This document shows, one piece after another, positions 8,701 through 16,455 of a DNA stretch of 32,235 nt. The first letter of the stretch is position 1. Each line of letters begins with the position of its first letter. Made by a program: the position numbers and the translations under genes. Source of the DNA: a virus; IMG/VR virus record IMGVR_UViG_3300025809_000068, positions 1 through 32,235 of that record. One strand, 5' to 3'. Below the pieces are notes generated by a model, which saw nothing but the letters and a program-made list of their open reading frames with translations, made no database searches and was not told where the DNA came from.

Positions 8701-10229
8701 TTTCTATTATAAGAAGCTACTCCATTGGTTGCTTCTTCTCTTGTAACATAGTTTGAAGGCACTCTAACCATTTTACCGTATAGATCATAAGTTCTTTGAG
8801 GTATACCTTGATACTGCTTCGTGCTAAAAGAAACATCAGCCATAGCAGTATAAGGATGGTTAAGTTTTTCATTTAGAATAGAAGTCACGCCTGTAAGACT
8901 ACCTGCAGTAACATTTGTCCAGTCTTTGTAAGTTTGTCCTACAGATTTAAAACCGGGGTCGTCATCTGTATCTAGTCTTTCTAATTTTAGTTTGAAGTCT
9001 GTGAAAGGGCGAAATCTTTCAAGATTTAAGTCGCTTTCAAAAGTTTTAGAGTTAGTATAGTTACCACTATGAGTTAGAGGATTTCTAATAATAGTAAAAC
9101 CTCCGAAATCAGAGTCTCCTTCCTCTTTTATTGCTATACTTATTCTATACCTTATGTAAGTAGTTTTATCATTGCCTTTACCGCTGATTGCTTTAAATCC
9201 TGCAGGATAAGTAATACGCCATCTTAGTTTGTCCACTTCTAGAAGCTGAGCTTCTGTGAGACCGCAGTTACCACTGCCCACTAAAAATCGAGCAGTTCCC
9301 ACCTCCATTTGTTCGCCAATAGTTCTACTAATTGCAGTTTCGCCACCGCTGCGCATGGGAGTTTGGTTTAATGTGCCTGGTCTGAAATTAACAGTACCAC
9401 CTTGTACTCGCTGAGAAGCTCTACTGCCTACCTCAGAAATATCCATATTAACTACACTTATTTTATCCCAGCTATATGTCCCCGATATTCCGTCCCAAGC
9501 ACTTGCAAGTGTTATAGAGGAGCCATTAATACCTCCTGCATTTATATTTACTATTTTATCTAGTTCTAGCTTGTACGTTGCGTCATCGAGCCTGAAATCG
9601 TTATAATCACCGAAAGCACCTGATCTCCAAAGAGCCTCGGTACCGCTAACTCTACGCCATATAAAACCTTCTATAGGAAGGCCGTCAGGAGTAGTACTGC
9701 TACCCGTCGGTTTAATGCGCCCAGGAACTAAACTATCTGGTCTTGCTCGTTGACCAACTGCGGTAACCATAGTTTGAGTAAAAGTACTTGAAGAAGTAGA
9801 TAAACTTACTTTATGTCTAGTATCATAACTACTTGTTACACTTGTTTCTGTTAAATTTCCTCCTCGTATTAATAGTTGTGCTCCTAGCGAGGCATTTGCA
9901 GTCAAGGGAGTGGTAGAAGTTGCATTATTAATTGTTGCTGAAGTAGACCCATTAGTAAGAGTGATAGTCATAGGGCCATGAGATACACGTTGCCCTGCCG
10001 CAGATACTTCGTGAATTCTGTCATTATTCAGGAATACAGAAGCCGAACCGTCTACTAAACCTAGTATGGGGCCTTCTGAAATAACATCTGTAATAGAAAC
10101 AAGCTGCGCATCGCTAGCGCTTGTACTAATTGTAGCAGCATTATTGCTAGATGTGCCTGTACCTCCTGGATTGGAATTACCACTGTTACCTGTGCCGGCA
10201 CCACCACCGCCATTTCCGCCATGTCTCAT
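2709..10229 (-). CDS. gpJ-like tail tip protein with C-terminal S74 chaperone
   Basis: 2506 residues, more than twice lambda J (about 1130). A Gly/Asn/Ser-rich leader (residues 1-35) precedes the gpJ-type core, which starts with SDAQLVSITDVISEGPI. A fibronectin III-like segment lies around 955-1065. A long, beta-rich fibre region follows, with a GSGTSFTSEL-type motif near 1220. At the C-terminus, SDISLK begins at residue 2415 and starts a peptidase S74 (intramolecular chaperone) domain with the Ser/Lys pair S2415 and K2420, ending in the helix LKEEIEELKR. Family knowledge predicts autocleavage just before S2415, releasing a 92-residue chaperone after trimer folding. It sits directly after gpI, as in lambda. 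It probably forms the central tail fibre that contacts the host surface. Confidence 0.9.
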   Translation of the reverse strand: MRHGGNGGGGAGTGNSGNSNPGGTGTSSNNAATISTSASDAQLVSITDVISEGPILGLVDGSASVFLNNDRIHEVSAAGQRVSHGPMTITLTNGSTSATINNATSTTPLTANASLGAQLLIRGGNLTETSVTSSYDTRHKVSLSTSSSTFTQTMVTAVGQRARPDSLVPGRIKPTGSSTTPDGLPIEGFIWRRVSGTEALWRSGAFGDYNDFRLDDATYKLELDKIVNINAGGINGSSITLASAWDGISGTYSWDKISVVNMDISEVGSRASQRVQGGTVNFRPGTLNQTPMRSGGETAISRTIGEQMEVGTARFLVGSGNCGLTEAQLLEVDKLRWRITYPAGFKAISGKGNDKTTYIRYRISIAIKEEGDSDFGGFTIIRNPLTHSGNYTNSKTFESDLNLERFRPFTDFKLKLERLDTDDDPGFKSVGQTYKDWTNVTAGSLTGVTSILNEKLNHPYTAMADVSFSTKQYQGIPQRTYDLYGKMVRVPSNYVTREEATNGVASYNRNTSTGVITSNYQDWDGDFRDELVYSNNPAWIYYDILTNNRYGLGSFIKEVDIDKYALYRVARYCDGLVPDGKGGLEPRFTLNTYLTKGANSYKVLKDLATNFLGLLYYLDGQLYTSLDAPAAPVYTFNKTNVIDGTFSYESSSEKTRSNQIIVNWNDPTKDYKMEPLIVEDERNIVNTGRIISETAVAFGCTSEGQATRYGKWKLWTAANQKEIATFSASLEGAFVAPGDIINIQDADRYAVRLGGRVSNTGTLSTTTIPLDSTVLLNSGSTYTLSLVYPKPAAFTREAVTISGVSYEAGDLIHQAYVDGSLTVIDTKEKSVNAKVSASSGAEPLTLDFNANLRTETKDITSSQIGSSVTSITVTSAFTEAPTRESLWVLQETKTGLQVKGSKKEYKVLSISENSGNVYDITCIEHYDSKWTSVEEDFTTYIQGDLEPSLLSTDVVPPVENLIARSHGRDNGTAHETLLVSWDPPGAGQAYVRNSTGGRHNQTVSQEYEYLLGYIVEHNLPEYENPMRVGRDTTELLFSDLVPDDYTITVRTVNAIDNVSEATSVQTTITDRFQDAIPRFPLGLPYGGTSNVAIKTINSTSGDSDYGLFELAKSVYIFSPEQTNGFGINQTSTAASTYQQDVSGIAETAAVASSESGTFIDRHYYVSLNSAVATDNLTLLKYNKTPNHRVPYWYDAGNGSNTTGLTNLTGTISVSGSTVTGSGTSFTSELVVGALLQTTSTAAAIVTSVVSDTAVYIDRILPDGSGITAQTNNHRFDFDNETIIAKVYATDNGAANKVFSMEPYMSLDANVQAQQGVTRTLYYRATNNGAAGTINTTGGTFDDPATGAATGWQLANPGLQANGDIIYAITRIFTNDGLAPQEASWSTASIVARRQDGAAGNAAKVVSLRASKSVIEYAADGTTGSGQTITLTAESKNFDDGYFRFTADDGSFTTVDWVDGTTANTKTATYSIPTSYNADPITFTVQVKDSSSGSEEARDVLTIPSIKPGVDAIDALTVVMTNEAHAIPRASATATPDFTGSGNTIRVFEGTTELDHDNTGTAASHYKVVTTGSTNCTPGNLTGEGSNVLSATFDQITGITGNTALVKYTITGKRADGTAFSLVRFQSLTRTTDGAPGNPAVDEKTVIVYKKFAAGVSAPTAITFTSGNNATDQTHSNPTNELDGWTIAYPSISVEGDRVYSGQRTFTLTGGDSSWTFNGLVAEIKTGPRTATIQLHYSAAVTDGSTPAKPTTSNTHTFNFAASTFGTIKTGWQHGAPTYASGNSNKYYYSFATITESSFGGSQTITFGNTTQAIGFSGLVTFTSAGVLEDDQYSITPLTTHQDVSSFMEAADVADHIGGANTSTIDGGKINAGSSVTVGTSGTNRAGLSGVGTAETDIRVFSGAAFANRATAPFRVTQAGEFRSSTGIIGGFTFGDDAMTTSQDTILRLGSDLGNNIDQSVTLSSRSEDDYVIYAGHAPTDDDPVTTDAPPPFGVEKNGNVTMRSYQLTDTAGAIVFDSENLLGGPVLAQIQNLVGNFTDSVTTSIHASGHIKVELGAAQNVQIGYEVPLGNPYVSDVSTSVADVMNALPSAIKVNVEYSTNNGASWSLFGAQTFSRLSSTDANATTSASQYLVHGDSYDARSGGTRYVAHIVSNKGAVSATGGLKGTITGSGNLSAGTYLFRIDDTSGTSGNSGIVWTAGSYTGYGYTFHKYGSGSSNDPAQAFAKNADRVYIVGSSSSTGGTAGAGYTINTNTSPPHVKDSTFNIEYMPITGGTFTGALNWGTDTASINYGNYGTGTDVFSVNLGSNSNGIVFGLNGNALQLQDNLSAHHSFDNNGDIRFTGDLKQLDDGDTKISFTNDKISFLAGNATMMELVEVSTGYDYVRLGNTGDGNDTITFNLSAGSGVFTGNVTAYSDISLKENIEVIDNAVDKVSKLRGVTFDRIDKEAIPRQTGLIAQELEKVLPEAVETNELSGIKSVAYGNVVGLLVEAIKELKEEIEELKRSK

Positions 10230-10238
10230 TTTTATCTC

Positions 10239-10970
10239 CTACCGTTCGTGGGCTTTTTTAGAGCCTGTCTTTTTATGATGTGATATTGTATTACTAGAGG
10301 TGGTTGTTATTGATCCGTCTCCTCCAAAAATAGCCCCTGTATTTCTTCTATACCCTGATGCGTTCTGAATATTTATACTTATAGGTCTGCCTGGTACTCT
10401 TAGTCTCCCGTAGAGTATGGGAATAGGATCGCCTTCCTGCATGTTTTGAGCATTTCCATTGAAAGCATAGTTTTCCGGACCTTCTCCGTCTACAGAAGGG
10501 TCTGGAGCCATCATTTGACTAATGCCTGCCATTGCTAGATTTAGTGCAACTGCCGCTGTTGCCATACCAACTGCACTGAGACCGTTTGCTAAAGATGCAA
10601 ATCCTGGTCCCATGCCTCCTGCTCCAAAAGTTGTCGTACCAAAAACTGCTGGAAACATAAACATAACAGCTACTATAGCAATAGCTGCAAGTATCTTTCC
10701 GAATGCAGATTTAGATCCTGCAGGAACAATTGCTATAGTTACGTCCCCCTCTTTCAAAGGCACTAAAAGATCCTCTTCACCTGCTTGCTCGCCCGCAGTA
10801 TCTACAGCAAAGCTTACATCATTTTCATGGCATTCTCTGACATAAGCCAAAAAATCGGGTCTATTCGCATTAATGCATTTGAATACTTCAGTATAATTAG
10901 TCGCATTTATTCTAAAAACAGAACCAAACTGTTCGCCTAGTTCTCCTTGTAAATATACGTTACGCATCAT
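10239..10970 (-). CDS. gpI-like tail assembly protein
   Basis: 243 residues. The hallmark is GDPIPILYGRLRVPGRP at 180-196, typical of lambda gpI-type proteins. The N-terminal 85 residues form a small alpha/beta domain. A hydrophobic stretch at 88-110 (ILAAIAIVAVMFMFP) and Gly/Ala-rich 115-155 form the membrane-like centre usual in the family. The C-terminus is basic (HHKKTGSKK). It starts inside the end of the K-like gene (11-nt overlap) and is followed by the J-like gene. It is needed for tail-tip assembly by analogy with lambda; the biochemical role of the family is poorly known. Confidence 0.85.
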   Translation of the reverse strand: MMRNVYLQGELGEQFGSVFRINATNYTEVFKCINANRPDFLAYVRECHENDVSFAVDTAGEQAGEEDLLVPLKEGDVTIAIVPAGSKSAFGKILAAIAIVAVMFMFPAVFGTTTFGAGGMGPGFASLANGLSAVGMATAAVALNLAMAGISQMMAPDPSVDGEGPENYAFNGNAQNMQEGDPIPILYGRLRVPGRPISINIQNASGYRRNTGAIFGGDGSITTTSSNTISHHKKTGSKKAHER

Positions 10971-11664
10971 GGCGATACACTCCTGTTATGTACTTTTTCC
11001 AAAATGGATACAGATTTTCTCTGCATGATAATCTTTTGTCTGCGTGGTGATAAAAAATATCTTCCCCTAAATAAACTCCACAGTGATTACCTACAGAGGC
11101 ATTTACTGTGAATATAATAACATCGTTCTTTTCCATATTTCCTTCTACGGGCTTATACCCATAATCTTGAATTATTTCGTCTGTAAAGTAGTCTAATTTC
11201 TTCTCCCACCAATCGTCTTCGAAAGCGGCACGAGAAGGTATTTCTATATTTTGTGAAGCTAGATAGTCTCTCATTGCTTCAAAACAATCAGAGACACCAA
11301 ACTCATAGTCTCTACCGTAAAGAGGTTTAGATTCTTTCTCAGGCTGTTGTATGTGAACATCCATACTAGGATAACTAAATATGTAGTAAGGAACTCCTAT
11401 AGCATTACAGTGCTTTATGTCTGACTCGCTAGGGTCACAACTTGCATCAGGGTGACTGTGGACTATTCCTACTATATCACTTTTTCGTGATATGTTTAAA
11501 TACTCTGTGGAATCCAGTATGAAATCGTCTTCATGTTCCGCAACATTAGTACAAGGAAACCACTGTAATTCACCCTTAACGACAGCTAGCAAACCACACC
11601 CTTCTCGCGGATAATTCTCCTTAAAATGTTCTTCTATTTCATCTAAAAACTGTAACATAATCAA
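10960..11664 (-). CDS. gpK-like tail protein: JAMM metalloprotease plus NlpC/P60 hydrolase
   Basis: 234 residues in two domains. The N-terminal JAB1/MPN domain shows E21 (YPREGCGLL) and the metal motif HSHP at 69-72 followed by S79 and D82, so the JAMM site looks complete. The C-terminal NlpC/P60 domain shows C127 (VSDCFEAMRDY), H194 (GNHCGVYLG) and a histidine at 206/207 as a plausible Cys-His-His triad. This is the usual lambda gpK architecture. The second domain probably opens peptidoglycan during tail assembly or DNA entry. It overlaps the L-like gene by 4 nt (ATGA) and the I-like gene by 11 nt. It is the only cell-wall hydrolase I can see in the window. Confidence 0.92.
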   Translation of the reverse strand: MIMLQFLDEIEEHFKENYPREGCGLLAVVKGELQWFPCTNVAEHEDDFILDSTEYLNISRKSDIVGIVHSHPDASCDPSESDIKHCNAIGVPYYIFSYPSMDVHIQQPEKESKPLYGRDYEFGVSDCFEAMRDYLASQNIEIPSRAAFEDDWWEKKLDYFTDEIIQDYGYKPVEGNMEKNDVIIFTVNASVGNHCGVYLGEDIFYHHADKRLSCRENLYPFWKKYITGVYRHDA

Positions 11665-12815
11665 AACTTCAATGTGCCAGGGAAACCGCCAAAAGGTAAA
11701 ACAGCAGAGCTGTCTGTTCTTGCATCTATTTTTACACCGCTTGAGTTATCTCCTATTAAAGTCGCCCCGTACCTACACTTACAAGAATGTAAAGTTTTTC
11801 CACACATTTCTTCTCTAATCCAATGCGGAGAGTTAAGAGCAGGAGCATTATTTATATTGCCCGAGTGTAAAGACTTCCATACCGTGGTTATAACTACACT
11901 ATTAACAGTAGTGACATCGGCCTTGACTAAAGCCCCCTCTGCATAAGTAGTAGAGGAGCTATAGGTGGAATATCCTAGTGCTTCTACCCAAGTTCCATCA
12001 TTTTCTTCGGGGTCATTACTGCCGCTGCTAGTATGCCCTATTTGTGCTCTATACCATTTATTATTGTACTTTCTATAAGATCCTTGTGTTATGGCGGCCC
12101 CGGAAGCCCAGTTCGATACTCCATTTAAAAGAGTCTGAGTTAGTAAAGGCTGATCTTTTGCGTTATAGAATATATTATAGTTATACGGAGAGGAAGAAGG
12201 TATTGTGGAGGATCTTGCTCGTACAACACTATCTGCTCTCCAGACACAACCCCCATTCTGTTCCAAAGCTTGTCCTTGATACATCCAACTGCAGAACTTA
12301 CCTACGACTACACGTCGAGGTATAGTTACACCTTCCAGGTCGTATACAGCGGCTAGCTCAAACTGTACTGCTAATTGATTTTCGCTAGCAACTCTATCAA
12401 CTCTGTATTTTAAAGTAGGCATCTCTATCGGAGGGTTGGCGTCTCCAGACTCTCCGTAAAGATATTTTTGCATCGTTTGTCTACGAACAACTGTTGCGCC
12501 CACTACTTCATCATAATCTGTGACACCTACAGTATCTTTCAGAAGGGAGCTGACATTGGCTATTGTTATTGTTGGTCGTGCAGAAGCACCCGTCGCGCTA
12601 ACTTCTACGCCTTCAATCTGCATAGGAATAGCTTTATAGGTACGTATATTTGAAGGAACTTCTTTGTCCCTCATCTGTATATCTTCAAGGTCGTCTCCAA
12701 TACCTTCACAAAAGTAAAAAGTATTACCACTATGAAGTAGTGTTATTTCGAAGAGACTAACAACGCCACTATCGACTGTAGTGCCTTGTACGTCTGTTGC
12801 TATTAAATTGGTCAT
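11661..12815 (-). CDS. gpL-like minor tail protein with inserted sugar-binding-like module
   Basis: 384 residues, against about 230 for lambda L. The tail-tip L domain occupies 1-190 and resumes near 338. Cysteines C175 (FCSWMYQG), C190 (GGC), C338 (MCGKT) and C345/C347 (HSCKC) match the cluster that binds iron-sulfur in lambda gpL. Between C190 and C338 lies an insert of about 147 residues with two W/Y-rich repeats (WASGAAITQGSYRKYNNKWY, then YAEGALVKAD to VWKSL) resembling CBM5/12-type chitin or cellulose-binding modules. It overlaps M and K by 4 nt each. The insert probably presents a glycan-binding surface at the tail tip; that part is inference. Confidence 0.87.
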   Translation of the reverse strand: MTNLIATDVQGTTVDSGVVSLFEITLLHSGNTFYFCEGIGDDLEDIQMRDKEVPSNIRTYKAIPMQIEGVEVSATGASARPTITIANVSSLLKDTVGVTDYDEVVGATVVRRQTMQKYLYGESGDANPPIEMPTLKYRVDRVASENQLAVQFELAAVYDLEGVTIPRRVVVGKFCSWMYQGQALEQNGGCVWRADSVVRARSSTIPSSSPYNYNIFYNAKDQPLLTQTLLNGVSNWASGAAITQGSYRKYNNKWYRAQIGHTSSGSNDPEENDGTWVEALGYSTYSSSTTYAEGALVKADVTTVNSVVITTVWKSLHSGNINNAPALNSPHWIREEMCGKTLHSCKCRYGATLIGDNSSGVKIDARTDSSAVLPFGGFPGTLKF

Positions 12816-13210
12816 GCTTCGTATACTCGCCTTACGCTAACGGTTAATGAATAAAAGTTTCCGTACAAATATGTAGTTGTATACGTATCAGAAACTACTT
12901 TAATTTCTTTTTCTCCTACACCTGCATCACCTGCAGGGTCAGAAGTTACATTTGAATCTGGAATAATTAGAGAAAAAGGTGTTACACCTTTTTTGCCGTC
13001 TAAAAAATTAACAACATCGTCAATGAACTCTTTCTCTCTGTGTTGAAATTGTAGGTTATATGTTTCTCCTATAGAGTTTAAGCCTCTAACTATTCGTTGC
13101 TCATAACCGTCTCCAAACTTTGCAACATTAACATTGTGCTTACTCTGCCTGTTTAATCCTTTATCAGGAATTGCGTAGTTTGCTCCTAAGTATTTAAAAC
13201 CTACAGTCAT
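12812..13210 (-). CDS. gpM-like minor tail protein
   Basis: 132 residues, slightly longer than lambda M. The motif FGDGYEQR at 32-39 is the family signature, followed by the usual TYNLQF and a strand-rich C-terminus ending in SLTVSVRRVYEA. It lies between the tape measure and the L-like gene, as in lambda. It overlaps the tape measure stop by one base and the next start by four. By homology it joins the tail tip complex on which the tube polymerises. Confidence 0.9.
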   Translation of the reverse strand: MTVGFKYLGANYAIPDKGLNRQSKHNVNVAKFGDGYEQRIVRGLNSIGETYNLQFQHREKEFIDDVVNFLDGKKGVTPFSLIIPDSNVTSDPAGDAGVGEKEIKVVSDTYTTTYLYGNFYSLTVSVRRVYEA

Positions 13211-16200
13211 TATGCTACTCCATATGGGTTAAGTATACCGCCCGATCGTTTTTGATTCTGTAATTCATTTTGTACGGCAACTGCGATGGCTTTTCCTAGA
13301 CGCTCTTGATCCATTCCACCATCGTTTTGCCCTGTTTGAGAACTTGTATTACCCGCTTCGGTTGAAACATTTACAGTTACGTTTGAAACGTTTCCTCCAG
13401 AATTCTTCATTTCAACAGGTATAGATCTGCCGTTAGGTAGAGGTACTACTGCTTCTGTACCGTGTAGCATTGCGGGATATCCTCCTTGAGACCCTTTTGC
13501 AACACCTCCACTTCTATAGCTGTTTTGTTTTTTACCTCCCTCAAATACTCCACCGTTTCTGCCTCCGTCTATTCCTAGGAAACTACCGAAACTAGTACCT
13601 CCTAAAGTACTTTCTAGCATTTTCATTACTAACATTTTAGTAATCATTTTTGCAATATCTGCAAGAATTGCTTTGGCCATATCTGCAAAGGCTTGTTTTG
13701 CGGACTTAGTTCCGTCTATAAGGGAGTTAAATGCACTTTCCATATTACTTTGTAAAGAGTCGCCAATCTTTAAACCCATTTGAGCCATTTCGTCTGCGGC
13801 CTTCTCAGCTGCGTCTCGTTTTGCTTCTGCAAGATCTATCTCTCTCTGTCCTTGCTCCATTGCTTTTTGATGTATTTCTTGTTGTACCTTGTCCATAATC
13901 AGAACATCTTCATTCCGTAGTTTGGCTAGGGCGGCCCTCTTTTCATCTAAAGCAAGAATAGCTTCTTTATGTCCTATTTCAAGTTGTTCTCTTTGCCCGA
14001 AAGCAGAGTTTAAATTTGCACCCGCATCGACTTTGGCAATTGCATTGACACTTTTTTCGTTTGCAATACGCTTTTCTTCTGCTTCTACTGCTCTTAAATT
14101 TGCAATATACTGATCGACCCCACCTGCTGCTTCGAATCTCTTATCTATCTTTGCCTGAACATCGGAGGTTAGTCCTAGTGCCTTTCCTGCGTCTTCTGCA
14201 GAGGTTCCTAGTTTTTCTATATTTTCTACATAACTTAGTACGGCCTCGGAGCTTGCTCCTTTAAGAGCAGAACTCATATTACCTAGTTGATTATGGGCTT
14301 CTTCAATATTGCGGTTAAACTTCCCGGCATTCTCGGTCATTTCCTGAACCGCTGCACTATTACCAGAGATTACAGCTTTATGAAATGCAGGAGATATTTT
14401 CTCCAAACCCTTCATTTCAAGTCCTATTTTCTTTAGACCTTGTGAGTAGAGCTCAGCATCTCCTTTAGGAATCATCTCACCAAGCTCGTTTTGCTCTAGT
14501 CTAGGTTTGAGCTCGTCTAGCTCTCTCATCATATCCAGAACAGGAAGGCTTTGCATAGTATTAGCTTTAGCCCTATCTGCTTTCATAGGATCATAGTCTT
14601 TATCTTCGACATTAAATACTTTACCCGCAACGATAGTATTTAGCTCTTTTCCTAAGTCTTTCGCACTATCTCGTATTTGCTCTAAAGCGTCCTTATAACC
14701 CAGGGCCTCTTCTCTACCTTTTTGATGCTCATCTGCAATTTTATAGATACTTGAGTTTTTAATGCCGTCTTCTATTTTCTTTCCTAAGTCATCTCCGAAA
14801 GTAAAATCTTCAGACATTTCCAGCTTAACTCCAGGTATTTTGTTGAGCTGCTCTTTTAAGTAGTTTACAAGACCAATAGCCATATTTGCCATACCTTGTA
14901 TCATTTTTAGAGCAAATTTAATACCTTTGATAATTCCATCAAGCATAGTTCTAGGGGCGTTTACTACTGCCATGATCATATCATAGATCATCTGAATAAT
15001 TCCTAGAATAACAGTACCTTTCATAGCCATGTTCATAGCTTTGCCTGCCATAGTGGCTGCTCTGCCTACTGCTTTAAATCCATTTGCTAAACCTCTTTTG
15101 AGTGCTGTACCTACAACCTTTGAACGTAGTTGTATGCGTTTAAAGAACCCCTTTATCTTTTGACCGGTGCTTCGTGTTTGGGTCTCTGTTTTCTTTAAAC
15201 CATTTCCAATTTCTCTTGCAATATCTATACCAACTTCTTTAAAGATGCCTTTCGTAATTTTTCCGTGTTTCTTATACTGATCTTCCGCGGACTTAAGAGC
15301 TTTCTTTAGATTAGATTTATCTGCTCCTTTCATTTCGCCAGACGCTGCTCTTGCTAGTACTTTTGAAGTGGAACCAGCTTCTACGGCTTTGCTAGCACCT
15401 GATTTTACTTCGGCTCCGCCTTCTTCTCGTAAGCTGGCGGCTGCTTGTTTAGTCTTTTTGATTTCTTCTGCATAAGCTGCCATTGCGGACTTAGCTTCTT
15501 CGGCTTTTTGTTCCTGGGAATCGAAGAAAGATGAAATAGCTTCTTTTGCTTCTGCAACAAAAGGCATATTCTTTATGATGCCCATACCAATTGCTCCAAA
15601 GAATAGAGCAGCTACTGCGGCATTTTCGTTAAGAAAGCCTGCTAAAGCTTCGAAAGGAGGAAGTATAAAACCTGAAAGCGTTTTGGCTAAATCATTGAAG
15701 GTAGCGGCTAGCTGCATAAAGGGATTTGCTTGACCTTCCGCGTCTCCCACAACCTTATTTAGTTGTTCCATAGTCTCTAAGTATACTGCTTGTGAAGCAT
15801 CCGCAGACGAAAGAGCGTCTGCTGAAATACCTAAAGATTCTGCATATTTTCTTTTTGCGGTTTCTAGTTTGAGAGTAATACCCAATTCATCAAGAAGTTC
15901 AGGCTCTGCTTTTGACACACCTCTTGTTAGTCGATCAAAAGAATCTGTAAAGTTTCGTCCTAGAACATTGGAAACTTTAAGAGCTCCTTCTGCCATTTCA
16001 TCCATCTGCTCAGAGGAAAAACCTTTAGCCAGTCCCATTGCGGAAGCTGCTGCGGCAGATTGAAAGTCTAGCATTCCTTTGGAAGCTGCTCTTAGTTTAT
16101 TGGTGAGACTCTCCATAGCGATACCACTATTTTGAGCGAATTGAACCTGACTTTGTTCGAGAAGGGCTACGTCTGCGGCATTCTTTAGAAAGTTAAATGC

Positions 16201-16455
16201 GGCAGATAAAGCGAATACACTGGCTGCAAAAGTTGCATAAGCGCCTACTAAGCCACCCATACCTTGAGCCATTTTTGAAAAGTTTTTTGTACCGTTTGCA
16301 GAAGCCTGAGCAGCACCTTTGAGATTACGGTCTGCAGTTCTGGCACTTTTTGAAGTTTGATCGAGTGCGGCTGCGGCTTTAGTTGCATCTTTCCCAATAG
16401 CTTTTAAGCTACCGTCTTCCATGACTTTAAACTTTACTGTTATTGTATCTGCCAT
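13210..16455 (-). CDS. Tape measure protein
   Basis: 1081 residues, mostly alpha-helical and coiled coil, rich in Ala, Lys and Glu. Hydrophobic segments occur near 281-300 (AALFFGAIGMGII) and 485-505 (VILGIIQMIYDMIM), typical of tape measures that insert in the inner membrane during ejection. The C-terminal region carries MLHGTEAVVPL, a hallmark of lambda-type tape measures, followed by a small strand-rich end. At about 1.5 Angstrom per residue it predicts a tail near 160 nm. The start overlaps the stop of the frameshifted chaperone gene (TAATG). It is probably bound by the G and GT proteins encoded just upstream. Confidence 0.95.
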   Translation of the reverse strand: MADTITVKFKVMEDGSLKAIGKDATKAAAALDQTSKSARTADRNLKGAAQASANGTKNFSKMAQGMGGLVGAYATFAASVFALSAAFNFLKNAADVALLEQSQVQFAQNSGIAMESLTNKLRAASKGMLDFQSAAAASAMGLAKGFSSEQMDEMAEGALKVSNVLGRNFTDSFDRLTRGVSKAEPELLDELGITLKLETAKRKYAESLGISADALSSADASQAVYLETMEQLNKVVGDAEGQANPFMQLAATFNDLAKTLSGFILPPFEALAGFLNENAAVAALFFGAIGMGIIKNMPFVAEAKEAISSFFDSQEQKAEEAKSAMAAYAEEIKKTKQAAASLREEGGAEVKSGASKAVEAGSTSKVLARAASGEMKGADKSNLKKALKSAEDQYKKHGKITKGIFKEVGIDIAREIGNGLKKTETQTRSTGQKIKGFFKRIQLRSKVVGTALKRGLANGFKAVGRAATMAGKAMNMAMKGTVILGIIQMIYDMIMAVVNAPRTMLDGIIKGIKFALKMIQGMANMAIGLVNYLKEQLNKIPGVKLEMSEDFTFGDDLGKKIEDGIKNSSIYKIADEHQKGREEALGYKDALEQIRDSAKDLGKELNTIVAGKVFNVEDKDYDPMKADRAKANTMQSLPVLDMMRELDELKPRLEQNELGEMIPKGDAELYSQGLKKIGLEMKGLEKISPAFHKAVISGNSAAVQEMTENAGKFNRNIEEAHNQLGNMSSALKGASSEAVLSYVENIEKLGTSAEDAGKALGLTSDVQAKIDKRFEAAGGVDQYIANLRAVEAEEKRIANEKSVNAIAKVDAGANLNSAFGQREQLEIGHKEAILALDEKRAALAKLRNEDVLIMDKVQQEIHQKAMEQGQREIDLAEAKRDAAEKAADEMAQMGLKIGDSLQSNMESAFNSLIDGTKSAKQAFADMAKAILADIAKMITKMLVMKMLESTLGGTSFGSFLGIDGGRNGGVFEGGKKQNSYRSGGVAKGSQGGYPAMLHGTEAVVPLPNGRSIPVEMKNSGGNVSNVTVNVSTEAGNTSSQTGQNDGGMDQERLGKAIAVAVQNELQNQKRSGGILNPYGVA

